In this document: positions 16,776 to 24,756 of the stretch, one piece after another
Layout of the letters: each line of letters opens with the position of its first letter
Numbering within the stretch: the first letter of the stretch is position 1
From: Comamonadaceae bacterium G21597-S1
Lineage (GTDB): Bacteria; Pseudomonadota; Gammaproteobacteria; Burkholderiales; Burkholderiaceae_C
Assembly (NCBI GenBank): GCA_027214345.1
Contig: JAPWHR010000012.1
Coordinates: 1 to 64,000 of the forward strand
DNA length: 64,000 nucleotides
Direction: 5' to 3'
Position numbers and translations under genes: made by a program
Notes under the pieces: generated by a model
Seen by the model: only the letters and a program-made list of their open reading frames with translations
Database searches by the model: none
Told to the model about the DNA's origin: nothing

Positions 16776-17762
16776 TTACTGCACTTCCAGGCCGGCCTTG
16801 TGTACGTAGGCACGCAATTTGGGCAATTCCTCGGTGATGCGTTGTTCGTACATGGCGGGCGCCTCGAGCTGTACCTCCACGCCGGCCTTTTGCAAGGTGG
16901 CCCGCGTCTCGGCGTCGGAGATGCTGTCCGCAAAGGCACGCGTCAGGCGGGTGCGCACTGGCTCGGGCAGGCCACGGGGCGTGACCACGGTGATCCAGGG
17001 CACCATTTCATAGCCGGGGTAGACGGCGGCGATGGTCGGCACGCCAGGCATCAGCGAGGTCGGCTTGGCCGAGGTCAGGCCGATCGCCTTCACCTTGCCG
17101 GCCTTGATCTGTGGCATGGCGGCCACGTTGGTGTCGAAGGTCAGCGGGATCTGGCCGCCGATCAGGTCCTGCATCGCGGGCGCGCTGCCCTTGTAGGGCA
17201 CGTGCAGGATGTCCACGCTGGCCATGGCCTTGAACATTTCACCGGCGAAATGCGCCGTGGTGCCGGCGCCGAAGGATCCAAACGACAGCTTGCCCGGCTG
17301 GGTCTTGGCGAGGGCAACCAGTTCCTGCACGGTGTTGGCTTTCACGGACGGGTGGGCCAACAGCACCAGTGGCGAGGTACCCAGGATGCCGATCGACTCG
17401 AAGGACTTGAGAGGGTCGTAGGGCAACTGGGACTTGAGCGCCGGATTGATCGTGAAGGTGGTGTTGGAGCTGATCAGCATGGTGTAGCCATCGGGCGCCG
17501 CATGGGCGACGGCGCCGGCTCCGATGGTGGTACCCGCGCCAGCCTTGTTCTCGACGATCACGGGCTGGCCCAGCTTGGTCGACATCGTCTTGGCCAGGAT
17601 GCGGCCCAGGGTGTCGGTGGCGCCGCCGGCGGGGTAGGGCACGACGAGTGTCAATGGCCGCTGTGGAAAGTCCTGGGCAAGGGCCAGCAGGGGCGTGATC
17701 GCCAGGCCGGCGGCCAGTGCTGCGGTGCGAATGGCCGTGCGGCCGAAGGACGTGGTGGTCAT
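16776..17762 (-). CDS. Bug-type solute-binding protein (TctC family), orphan
   Basis: A 328-residue periplasmic binding protein of the tripartite tricarboxylate transporter family. Residues 1-29 form a signal peptide ending near ALAQ. FPQRPLTLVVPYPAGGATD opens the first lobe as in all Bug proteins, and AAPDGYTMLISSN is the usual ligand-loop region. A GAGGAG ribosome site precedes the start. It overlaps the TetR gene by 4 nt (ATGA) and precedes an amidase. No TctA/TctB genes are in this operon; Bug orphans are thought to share membrane subunits encoded elsewhere, and a set lies 5 kb away (22770-24740). Confidence 0.9.
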   Translation of the reverse strand: MTTTSFGRTAIRTAALAAGLAITPLLALAQDFPQRPLTLVVPYPAGGATDTLGRILAKTMSTKLGQPVIVENKAGAGTTIGAGAVAHAAPDGYTMLISSNTTFTINPALKSQLPYDPLKSFESIGILGTSPLVLLAHPSVKANTVQELVALAKTQPGKLSFGSFGAGTTAHFAGEMFKAMASVDILHVPYKGSAPAMQDLIGGQIPLTFDTNVAAMPQIKAGKVKAIGLTSAKPTSLMPGVPTIAAVYPGYEMVPWITVVTPRGLPEPVRTRLTRAFADSISDAETRATLQKAGVEVQLEAPAMYEQRITEELPKLRAYVHKAGLEVQ

Positions 17763-18394
17763 GGTGTCTCCTCGTGAATGGGAGGTGCGTTGCGGCACCA
17801 GGTTGCAATGACGATGGCCAGTTGTGTGCGTTGGGCTGCCTCCGCCTGCGGCTGGGTTCCAAACAGGCGCACCACACCCATGCCCCGCAACGTGGACAAG
17901 ACCATGTCGACGAAGGCGGGCAGGTCGGTGCGCGCGGCTGCCTCGGGAAAGACCTGCGCGAAACGCGCATGCAGCGATTCGCTGAGCTCGCGACGCATGT
18001 CGGCGATGCGCGGTTGCAGCGCGCTCTCGTCGGCGGCGCCGAAATAGACGCTCCAGGCGGCGAGGAAGCGGGCAGGTTCGTACAGGCGGGTCCACAACGC
18101 GTCCAGATAGGCAGCCGCGCGTGGCTGCAGCGGCAGCGACGTATCCGGCCACGGGATGGCGTTTTCATCGGTCGCCTCGAGGATGGTCTGCAGGATTGCG
18201 AGCATCAACATGGCGCGCGAGCCGAAGTGGTGTTGCAGCGCGCCCGGCGTGACGCCGGCGGCCTTGGCGACCTCGAACATGGTGGCGGCGCCATAGGTGC
18301 GCTGGCGCACCACGTCGATGGCGGTGGCGATCAGGTGTTCGCGGGTGGCACGGGCCTTTTCGGCTCGGCTGCTGGTACTTGACTGGGTTGTCAT
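17759..18394 (-). CDS. TetR-family transcriptional repressor
   Basis: A 211-residue regulator: an N-terminal HTH (about 15-60; YGAATMFEVAKAAGVTPGAL, then the QHHFGSRAML helix) and a C-terminal ligand-binding helical domain. I choose ATG 18394 rather than 18412 because a perfect operator-like palindrome (18408-18427) covers the upper start; the chosen start leaves it in the promoter. It is first in the leftward TetR - Bug - amidase operon, overlapping the Bug gene by 4 nt, so autoregulation is likely. Inducer probably the amidase substrate or product. Confidence 0.9.
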   Translation of the reverse strand: MTTQSSTSSRAEKARATREHLIATAIDVVRQRTYGAATMFEVAKAAGVTPGALQHHFGSRAMLMLAILQTILEATDENAIPWPDTSLPLQPRAAAYLDALWTRLYEPARFLAAWSVYFGAADESALQPRIADMRRELSESLHARFAQVFPEAAARTDLPAFVDMVLSTLRGMGVVRLFGTQPQAEAAQRTQLAIVIATWCRNAPPIHEETP

Positions 18395-18407
18395 GCATTG
18401 GATATTA

Positions 18408-18427
18408 CACATTACAGGTGTAATGTG
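18408..18427. promoter_or_regulatory. Perfect palindrome, likely TetR operator
   Basis: Arms CACATTACA and TGTAATGTG are perfect 9-bp inverted repeats with a 2-bp centre (GG). The site lies 13 nt upstream of the TetR start codon at 18394, exactly where an autorepressor would bind, and could also influence the divergent operon at 18551. Confidence 0.75.
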
Positions 18428-18534
18428 AAATGCGGGTTTACCCGTTCGAGACTCGGCGCGGTGCGATCACGACACGGCCATCGATGGTGGGTCGGTGTCC
18501 GGGTTTGCCCCAATCGCGGCAATGAAAAGGCCAC

Positions 18535-18544
18535 TTGTATACTA
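18535..18544 (+). promoter_or_regulatory. FadR-subfamily GntR operator-like motif
   Basis: TTGTATACTA matches the general FadR-subfamily half-site pattern T-n-GTA...TAC-n-A with no central spacer and lies 6 nt before the ATG at 18551. A FadR-type GntR regulator is the second gene of this operon, so this is its probable site. Its closeness to the start codon would make bound protein block transcription or translation initiation. Confidence 0.45.
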
Positions 18545-18550
18545 GTACGC

Positions 18551-20002
18551 ATGAGCCAGGATCACGTGTCCGATCGCACACTCGGCATCACCGTGATGCC
18601 GGAGTGGTTCCAGTGCGAAGGCGTCGATGTCGTGCTGGACAAGCTGCAGGCCGCCGGTGCCACGGCCCTGGTGACCAGCCCCTATCTGCTCGAAATCGCA
18701 CCCGTTGGCGACGGTGCGCGCGAACCGCCTCCGGACGGCGATGCCGGTGGCGTGCGGCCGCTCGACCGCGCCTTGTGGGGTGCGCGCGAGACCTGGGTGC
18801 GCACCGCCCCCTCGCTGGTACACGACGTCACGCGTTACCAGGGGCTGCGCTACCAGCCGAGCCCGCCCGGTGCCTTGACCCATGCCCATCCGCGACTGAT
18901 CGACGATGTCGTGATGGCGGCCGATAACCGTGGCATCGCGGTCTATTTGCAGGTGATGGCGGCCAGCCCGCCCGGCTACCGGGTGCAGTTCTCCGGCGCC
19001 GTGGACGAAGACCTGTGCCTGGGGCCGGACGGCCAGCCGCATCCGCACCGGGTCGACCGCAACGCCAGCCTGGCCAGCAGCCACGTGCGTGAATACGGCG
19101 CCGCGTTGCTGGCGGAACTGGCCGAGCGGTATCCGGGCGTGCATGGGTTCCGGGTCGACTGGCCGGAGTACCCGCCGTACGACCTGCGCAGCACCTTGTT
19201 CGACTTCAATCCGCAGGCCTGGCCGGCGCTGCGCGCGCAAGGCGTCGATCCGCACGCCTATGCCGGCCTGGTGACGCAGCAACTCGCGCGCTGGCAGGCC
19301 GCCGCGCGGGGCGCGGCTGCGCATGGCGTGCCGGCGGTGCGCGAGGCCCTGGCCGCTGCCGGCTGGGATACCTTCTTCAGCGACGCCGGCGACGGGTTGC
19401 CGCTGTGGGCCAGCAAACGCGCCAGCGTCGGCGCCATGCTGCGCTGTTACCGGCAGGCGCTGGACCGCGTGTCCGGGCCGCGCCGCGTGCTCGAGCCCCA
19501 GGTGTTCCCGCCGCCACTGTCGAATGTCTCCGGCGTCGACTGGAACGCCATCGCCGACACGGCCGACGCCGTGGGCGTCAAGCTCTACACCATGCATTGG
19601 CCGATGATGGCGCGTTACTGGGCCCGCGATCTGGTGGGCTCGGCCGATGGGCGCGTGCTCGATACGGTGGCCGCGGCCATGGCCGACTTCCTCGGCTTTT
19701 GCGATGACCCGCTGCCCGATGGCGCCTTGCTGCATTACCCGCCGCCGGACATCGCGCATCCGGTCGGGCGCCAGGCCCAGGTGGACAAGCTGCGGCAGGC
19801 ACAACAACAGGCCGGTTCGGTACCGGTGATCGCATTCACCCACAGCTACGGCACGCCCGCCGATGTGCGCCAGCGTATCGCCACCGCCGCCGCTGCCATG
19901 GGCGACGCGGCGCGCCTGTGGGTCAATCGGTATGGTTATCTGTCCGATGCGAAGCTGGCCGACCTCGGGCGCCTGATGCAGGATGCGGAGACCCCGGCAT
20001 GA
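18551..20002 (+). CDS. Uncharacterised TIM-barrel-like (glycosidase-like) protein
   Basis: A 483-residue soluble protein with no signal peptide. I do not recognise a named family. The pattern of strands ending in acidic or aromatic residues suggests an alpha/beta barrel like glycoside hydrolases: LGITVMPEWF near the start, GIAVYLQVMA, GVHGFRVDWPEYPPYDLRST (an Arg-x-Asp and a Glu at the expected barrel ends), GVKLYTMHWPMM and VPVIAFTHSYG. Asp and Glu in RVDWPEY are candidate catalytic residues; this is inference. It is the first gene of the operon that also encodes an SMP-30 lactonase, a TTT importer and an arylsulfatase, and overlaps the GntR gene by 4 nt, so it probably acts on the imported compound. 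Confidence 0.7.
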   Translation: MSQDHVSDRTLGITVMPEWFQCEGVDVVLDKLQAAGATALVTSPYLLEIAPVGDGAREPPPDGDAGGVRPLDRALWGARETWVRTAPSLVHDVTRYQGLRYQPSPPGALTHAHPRLIDDVVMAADNRGIAVYLQVMAASPPGYRVQFSGAVDEDLCLGPDGQPHPHRVDRNASLASSHVREYGAALLAELAERYPGVHGFRVDWPEYPPYDLRSTLFDFNPQAWPALRAQGVDPHAYAGLVTQQLARWQAAARGAAAHGVPAVREALAAAGWDTFFSDAGDGLPLWASKRASVGAMLRCYRQALDRVSGPRRVLEPQVFPPPLSNVSGVDWNAIADTADAVGVKLYTMHWPMMARYWARDLVGSADGRVLDTVAAAMADFLGFCDDPLPDGALLHYPPPDIAHPVGRQAQVDKLRQAQQQAGSVPVIAFTHSYGTPADVRQRIATAAAAMGDAARLWVNRYGYLSDAKLADLGRLMQDAETPA

Positions 20003-20751
20003 AGGTCCGTGCGCATCGCCCCCGCGGCCTGGTGCAGGTTTTGCCCGCGTCCGGCGGCGCCGCCAACCGTTCTGCGCTGGCCGAGCGGGTATTCGAGCGG
20101 CTGCGTTCGGACATCCTGCATGCGCGGCTGCGACCGGGCGAGGCCTTGTCGGAAAACGGCGTGGCCGCCAGACTCGACGTGAGTCGTACGCCGGTGCGCG
20201 AAGCCGTGCAGCGCCTGGTGCGCGAAGGCCTGGTCCAGGTGTTGCCGCAGCGCGGCAGCTACGTGGCGCTGCTGAGCATCCGGCGCATCCGCGATGCATT
20301 GTTCGTGCGCGAGGCGGTCGAGACCGAGATCGTGCGGCGCATTCTCGCGGCTCCCCACAACCCGGACGGCATCGCCGCGCTGGAAGCCTCGATGGAGCGC
20401 CAGAGCCGGGCCCTGGACGCCGGCGACCTGGAGGCGACGATGCGCGCCGACGAAGACTTCCACCGCAGTCTGCTGCACAGCTGCGGGTTGGACGGCGTGT
20501 GGTCCATCGTGGCCCATGCCCGCGACATGCACCAGCGCACGCGCGCCATCGCCGTGCCCGAGCTGCAGTCGGGCCGGCAGGCGGTGGCCGACCACCAGGC
20601 CATCGTCGCGGGCCTGCGCGAGCGCGATGCGCACACCGCCCTGCAGGCCATGTCGCGCCATCTCGAGCGCAACCACACGCTGACCTTGCGCGTGGCGGCG
20701 CTGCATCCGGACTATTTCGAAGAGGAGGAGGCCCCGCATGATGACGCCTGA
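19999..20751 (+). CDS. GntR-family (FadR/FCD) transcriptional regulator
   Basis: A 250-residue regulator. The winged HTH (about 25-95) shows ALAERVFERLRSDILHARLR and SENGVAARLDVSRTPVREAV, hallmarks of the GntR family. The C-terminal FCD domain (about 105-235) holds the metal-binding Asp/His residues (ADEDFHRSLLHSCG, then the DHQAIVAGLRERD helix). FadR-type members usually repress until they bind an organic acid or sugar acid. It overlaps the gene before it by 4 nt and the lactonase by 14 nt, so it is made with the pathway it controls; a matching half-site lies at 18535. Confidence 0.92.
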   Translation: MKVRAHRPRGLVQVLPASGGAANRSALAERVFERLRSDILHARLRPGEALSENGVAARLDVSRTPVREAVQRLVREGLVQVLPQRGSYVALLSIRRIRDALFVREAVETEIVRRILAAPHNPDGIAALEASMERQSRALDAGDLEATMRADEDFHRSLLHSCGLDGVWSIVAHARDMHQRTRAIAVPELQSGRQAVADHQAIVAGLRERDAHTALQAMSRHLERNHTLTLRVAALHPDYFEEEEAPHDDA

Positions 20752-21661
20752 CTTCGAGCTGCTCGACCCGCGTTTTGCGCGTTACGCCCCCGGCAACGTG
20801 CACCTCGAACGCCTGGCCAGTGGTTGCCGCTGGTCCGAGGGGCCGGCGTATTTCGCCGCCGGCCGTTACCTGGTGTGGTCGGACATTCCCAACGACCGTG
20901 TCATGCGCTGGGACGAGACCGACGGATCGGTGTCGGTGTTCATGCAACCGGCCTGGAACGCCAACGGCCACGCGGTCGACCGGCAGGGCCGCCTGATCAG
21001 TTGCGAACACCGGGGGCGCTGCGTCTCGCGCATCGAGCACGACGGACGCCGCACCGTGCTGGCCGACCGATTCGAGGGCAAGCGACTGAATTCGCCCAAC
21101 GACGTGGTCGTCAAGTCCGACGGCAGCATCTGGTTCACCGACCCGACCTACGGCATCGATTCGGACTACGAAGGTGATGCCGCGCCGTCCGAGATCGGCG
21201 CCTCGCAGGTCTATCGCATCGATCCCGACAGTGGCGCGATCACGGCTGTGGTCACCATCATGGCCAAGCCCAACGGACTGGCGTTCACGCCGGACGAGCG
21301 TAGCCTGTACGTGGCCGACACCGGCATCTCGCATGCGAGCGACGGCCCGCGCCACATCCGTCGTTTCGCACTCACGCCCGATGGCCGCGGTGTCGCCGAC
21401 GATGGCCCGGTGTTTGCAACCTGCAGCGTCGGCCTGTTCGACGGCCTGCGCGTGGACGTGCACGGAAACGTGTGGACCGGCGCCGGCGACGGCGTGCATT
21501 GCCTGGACCCGGATGGTTCGCTGATCGGCAAGATCCGCGTGCCCGAGGTCGTGGCCAACGTGTGTTTCGGCGGCCCGAAACGCAACCGGCTGTTCATCTG
21601 CGGCACGACCAGCCTGTATGCGATCTATCTCAAGACGACCGGTGCGGGGTGGCCGGTGTGA
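20738..21661 (+). CDS. SMP-30/gluconolactonase-family lactonase
   Basis: A 307-residue six-bladed propeller enzyme. The metal ligands of the family can be placed: E34 (CRWSEGPAY), N179 (KPNGLAF) and D235 (FDGLRVD), with N121 (NSPNDVVV) as the substrate-side Asn. Members hydrolyse sugar or aromatic lactones to acids. No signal peptide, so the lactone would be opened inside the cell. It overlaps the GntR gene by 14 nt and lies 151 nt before the Bug gene. In the operon it probably handles a lactone formed after oxidation of the imported sugar-like substrate. Confidence 0.9.
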   Translation: MMTPDFELLDPRFARYAPGNVHLERLASGCRWSEGPAYFAAGRYLVWSDIPNDRVMRWDETDGSVSVFMQPAWNANGHAVDRQGRLISCEHRGRCVSRIEHDGRRTVLADRFEGKRLNSPNDVVVKSDGSIWFTDPTYGIDSDYEGDAAPSEIGASQVYRIDPDSGAITAVVTIMAKPNGLAFTPDERSLYVADTGISHASDGPRHIRRFALTPDGRGVADDGPVFATCSVGLFDGLRVDVHGNVWTGAGDGVHCLDPDGSLIGKIRVPEVVANVCFGGPKRNRLFICGTTSLYAIYLKTTGAGWPV

Positions 21662-21812
21662 ACCGTATCGCCTGCATTTCGTTGCCCTGCGAAAAGCGGG
21701 CATCAGCAAACACAGACTGCGTGACGGACCCGGCGGGTCACGTGGCCTGCCGGTCGCCGTCCGCGGTGGCCCGGCGCCGGGCAACGCAATCATCACCACG
21801 AAGGAGACAGAC

Positions 21813-22760
21813 ATGAAACGCTTTTTGTTGACGCTGGCAGCTTGTGCGATACCGGCCATGGCGGCTGCGCAGGCCTGGCCGGACAAGCCCTTGAAGGTGG
21901 TGATACCGTTCGGCCCCGGCGGCTCGAGCGACCTGATGGCGCGCTTGTTGCAAAAGACCATCGAGGACGAGAAGTTGTTGCCGCAACCCATGGCCATCGT
22001 CAACGTGAAAGGACACTTCTCGATTGGCGCGCAGCAGGTCAAAAACGCCGCGCCCGATGGCACCAACTTCCTGGTGCTGCATCTGGCTCTGCTGTCCGGC
22101 GAGGTGGTCGACCCGAGCAAGGGGGTTTCCTACCGCGACTTCGAACCGGTGGCGATGACCGGCGGCTTCTGCCTGCACCATATCGTGCGCGACGATGCGC
22201 CCTGGAAGACGCTCGACGACCTTGTCAAGGCGGCCAAGGCCAAGCCCAAATCCATCCTGTTCGGTGTCAACATTGGCGCGCTGAACCACCTTGGTGGCGG
22301 TTTCCTGGAACAGGCCACCGGCGCGCAGTTCCGGTTCGTGCAGATCGGTGGCGGCTCGGCCAACTACGCCGCGCTCAAGGGTTCGCAGACCCAGACCACG
22401 ATGTTGTCGAGTTCGGAATACAGCAACTACAAGTCCGGCGGCATGCGCTCGCTCGCTTTCACCGGGCCGGCGCGGCTCGACAGCGAGCCTAACGTGCCGA
22501 CCACCAAGGAACTGGGACTGGGTTACGAGTTCTGCATCAACAATTACTGGTTCGCACCCAAGGGCACGCCCAAGGCCGCGATCGACGGCATGGCCAACGC
22601 GCTCGAGAAGGCGATGAAGTCGCCGGCCTTGCGCAAGGTCCAGATCGAGGAGCGGGCATCGACGGTGGAGTTTCTCAAGGGGGATGCTTTCAAGAAGAAC
22701 CTGGACGATACGTTCAAGGCCGTCGAGCCGATTGCCAAGACCCTGGTCAGCGGCAAATAG
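21813..22760 (+). CDS. Bug-type solute-binding protein of a TTT transporter (TctC)
   Basis: A 315-residue periplasmic binding protein. Residues 1-20 are a signal peptide (KRFLLTLAACAIPAMAAAQA), followed by WPDKPLKVVIPFGPGGSSD, the opening strand and ligand loop of the family. AAPDGTNFLVLH and the NYWFAPKGTPKAA segment are also typical. AAGGAG at 21801-21806 sets the start. It is directly upstream of tctB and tctA, so unlike the protein at 16776 it has its own membrane partners. Its ligand loop carries the less common GHFSIGAQQV stretch, suggesting a ligand different from citrate. Confidence 0.92.
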   Translation: MKRFLLTLAACAIPAMAAAQAWPDKPLKVVIPFGPGGSSDLMARLLQKTIEDEKLLPQPMAIVNVKGHFSIGAQQVKNAAPDGTNFLVLHLALLSGEVVDPSKGVSYRDFEPVAMTGGFCLHHIVRDDAPWKTLDDLVKAAKAKPKSILFGVNIGALNHLGGGFLEQATGAQFRFVQIGGGSANYAALKGSQTQTTMLSSSEYSNYKSGGMRSLAFTGPARLDSEPNVPTTKELGLGYEFCINNYWFAPKGTPKAAIDGMANALEKAMKSPALRKVQIEERASTVEFLKGDAFKKNLDDTFKAVEPIAKTLVSGK

Positions 22761-22769
22761 ACGACGCGC

Positions 22770-23255
22770 ATGGCTGACAGCGAAACCCGGGCGGAAACCG
22801 CCCTGGCGTGTATTGCAATTGCGCTCTCGGGCTTGTTCCTGTTCGAAGGCGCCAGGCTCAAGCCCGGTGTCTTCGAGCCCATCGGCCCGGGGGCCGTGCC
22901 CATGGGCGTGGCCGTGGCGACCATCCTGCTGAGCCTGGCGGTGCTGGTCGGGCGTTGGCGCAAGCCGTTCGCCGAGGCCGCGGCCGAGGCGATGCTGGAC
23001 GAGGGCGGGTCGCCGCAGCGCGAACGCTGGGGCTTGCTCGCGGCGATGGCGGCGCTCACCGTCGTCTACACCGCGGTGCTGCAGTCGGGCGTTGCGCGGT
23101 ACGGTGTCGTCACCGTGGTCTACCTGCTGGCCTCCTTCCTGCTGGTCGCCGGGCAGGTGCGGCGCGAGTTGCCGTGGTCGGTCGCGCTGGCGCTGGGCTT
23201 CGGCCTGGGGCTCGACTATGTGTTCCGCCACCTGCTGGTGGCCGACCTGCCCTGA
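22770..23255 (+). CDS. tctB: TTT transporter small membrane subunit TctB
   Basis: A 161-residue inner-membrane protein with four hydrophobic helices and a charged central loop (GRWRKPFAEAAAEAM), the size and pattern of TctB. The start follows the Bug stop by 9 nt and the stop precedes tctA by 9 nt, the standard tctCBA order. TctB joins TctA in sodium-driven uptake of the ligand delivered by the Bug protein. Confidence 0.9.
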   Translation: MADSETRAETALACIAIALSGLFLFEGARLKPGVFEPIGPGAVPMGVAVATILLSLAVLVGRWRKPFAEAAAEAMLDEGGSPQRERWGLLAAMAALTVVYTAVLQSGVARYGVVTVVYLLASFLLVAGQVRRELPWSVALALGFGLGLDYVFRHLLVADLP

Positions 23256-23264
23256 TCGCCGGCC

Positions 23265-24740
23265 ATGGATCTGTTGTCCTCGTTCCAGTACCTGTTTGGC
23301 CCCTGGCCGCTGTTCCTGTGCGTGCTCGGCACCGCGCTGGGCATCATCGTCGGCGCCATACCCGGGCTGTCGGGCGCGATGCTGATCGCGTTGACGCTGC
23401 CGCTGACCTTCAAGATGGTTCCCGAAGACGCCATGGCCCTGCTGGTGTCGATGTACACCGGCTCGATCACCGGCGGCTTCGTATCGGCGGTGCTGCTGCG
23501 CATTCCGGGCACGCCGTCGAACGTGATCACCGTGTTCGACGGCTACGCCATGGCGCAAAAGGGTCAGGCCGGCCGCGCGCTGGGGCTGGGCATCGCCGCC
23601 TCGTTCGTCGGCGCCGTGATCGCCTGGGTGGCGCTGGTGTTCCTGACCCGGCCGCTGGCCGATGTGGCGGTGCAGTTCACGCCGTTCGACTATTTCGCAC
23701 TGGTGCTCACTGCGCTGGTGCTGATCTCGTCGGTCAGCGGCAAGTCCATGACCAAGGGCCTGCTGGCCGGCATGATCGGCGTGTTGTTCGCGTTCCCCGG
23801 CCTCGACGACAACACCGGCAGCACCCGGTTCACGTTCGGCATGTGGCAGCTGACCTCGGGTTTCGACATCCTGCCGGTGCTGGTGGGCGTGTTCGGCATC
23901 GGCACCGTGATGGCCGAACTGCTCAAGCCTGGCGGCAAGGGCGAGGTCATCGTGTACAAGTCCGGCGGCCTGTGGATGAAGCTGTCGGAATGGAAGTCGC
24001 AGTTCTGGAATCTGCTGCGCTCCTCCGTCATCGGCACCTGGATCGGCATCCTGCCCGGTGTCGGCGCCAGCGTCGGCTCGCTGGTGGCCTATACCGTGGC
24101 CAAGAACGTCTCGCGCACGCCGGACGAATTCGGCACCGGCTCGCCCAGCGGCATCGTCGCCTCGGAGGCGGCGAACAATGCCACCGTCGGTGGCGCGCTG
24201 ATTCCGCTGCTGGCCATCGGCATTCCGGGCAGCGTGATCGACGTGTTCCTGATGGGCGCGATGATGATCCACGGCATCCAGCCCGGGCCGCTGCTGTTCG
24301 AGCAGCATGCCAGCATCGTCTATGTCGTCATCGCCGCCTGCCTGCTGTCGAGCGTGCTGATGTTCGGCCAGATGTACCTGATGATCCCGTTCCTGCGCCG
24401 GGTGCTCGACGTGCCGCGGCATTTCGTGTTGCCGCTGATCATGGTGTTCTGCGTGGTCGGCGTCTTCGCGTCGAGCAATCGCATGTTCGACGTCTGGATC
24501 ATGCTCGGCTTCGGCGTGCTCGGCTTCCTGATGGAGCGCGGTGGCCTGCCCCTGGGCCCGTTCGTGATCGGCTTCATCCTGGCGCCGATCGCCGAGTCGC
24601 GGCTGCGCCAGGGCCTGATGATGACCGACGGCAGCTTCATGCCGCTGGTGACCCAACCGCTGACACTGAGCCTGCTGTTGCTCTCGGTGTTGTTGTTGTT
24701 CTGGCCGTTCTTCCGCAACTGGCGGATGTCGCGCCGCTGA
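23265..24740 (+). CDS. tctA: TTT transporter large membrane subunit TctA
   Basis: A 491-residue inner-membrane protein with about 11-12 helices. Both inverted TctA motifs are visible: GIIVGAIPGLSGAMLIAL near the start and IGILPGVGASVGSLVAY at about 263-279. GSVIDVFLMGAM and the FGVLGFLMERGGLPLGP region near the C-terminus are also family hallmarks. It forms the transport path for the periplasmic ligand. Tight spacing with tctB and the arylsulfatase (16 nt downstream) makes them one transcript. Confidence 0.95.
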   Translation: MDLLSSFQYLFGPWPLFLCVLGTALGIIVGAIPGLSGAMLIALTLPLTFKMVPEDAMALLVSMYTGSITGGFVSAVLLRIPGTPSNVITVFDGYAMAQKGQAGRALGLGIAASFVGAVIAWVALVFLTRPLADVAVQFTPFDYFALVLTALVLISSVSGKSMTKGLLAGMIGVLFAFPGLDDNTGSTRFTFGMWQLTSGFDILPVLVGVFGIGTVMAELLKPGGKGEVIVYKSGGLWMKLSEWKSQFWNLLRSSVIGTWIGILPGVGASVGSLVAYTVAKNVSRTPDEFGTGSPSGIVASEAANNATVGGALIPLLAIGIPGSVIDVFLMGAMMIHGIQPGPLLFEQHASIVYVVIAACLLSSVLMFGQMYLMIPFLRRVLDVPRHFVLPLIMVFCVVGVFASSNRMFDVWIMLGFGVLGFLMERGGLPLGPFVIGFILAPIAESRLRQGLMMTDGSFMPLVTQPLTLSLLLLSVLLLFWPFFRNWRMSRR

Positions 24741-24756
24741 AGGAGGCTGTGCCCAT

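Noticed and set aside
18542-22120. A minus-strand open frame of nearly 1200 codons across the start of the sulfatase operon
   Set aside because: It is antisense to four well-supported genes with motifs and overlapping starts; its product is Arg/Pro/His-rich and has no family. Long antisense frames are common at this GC.
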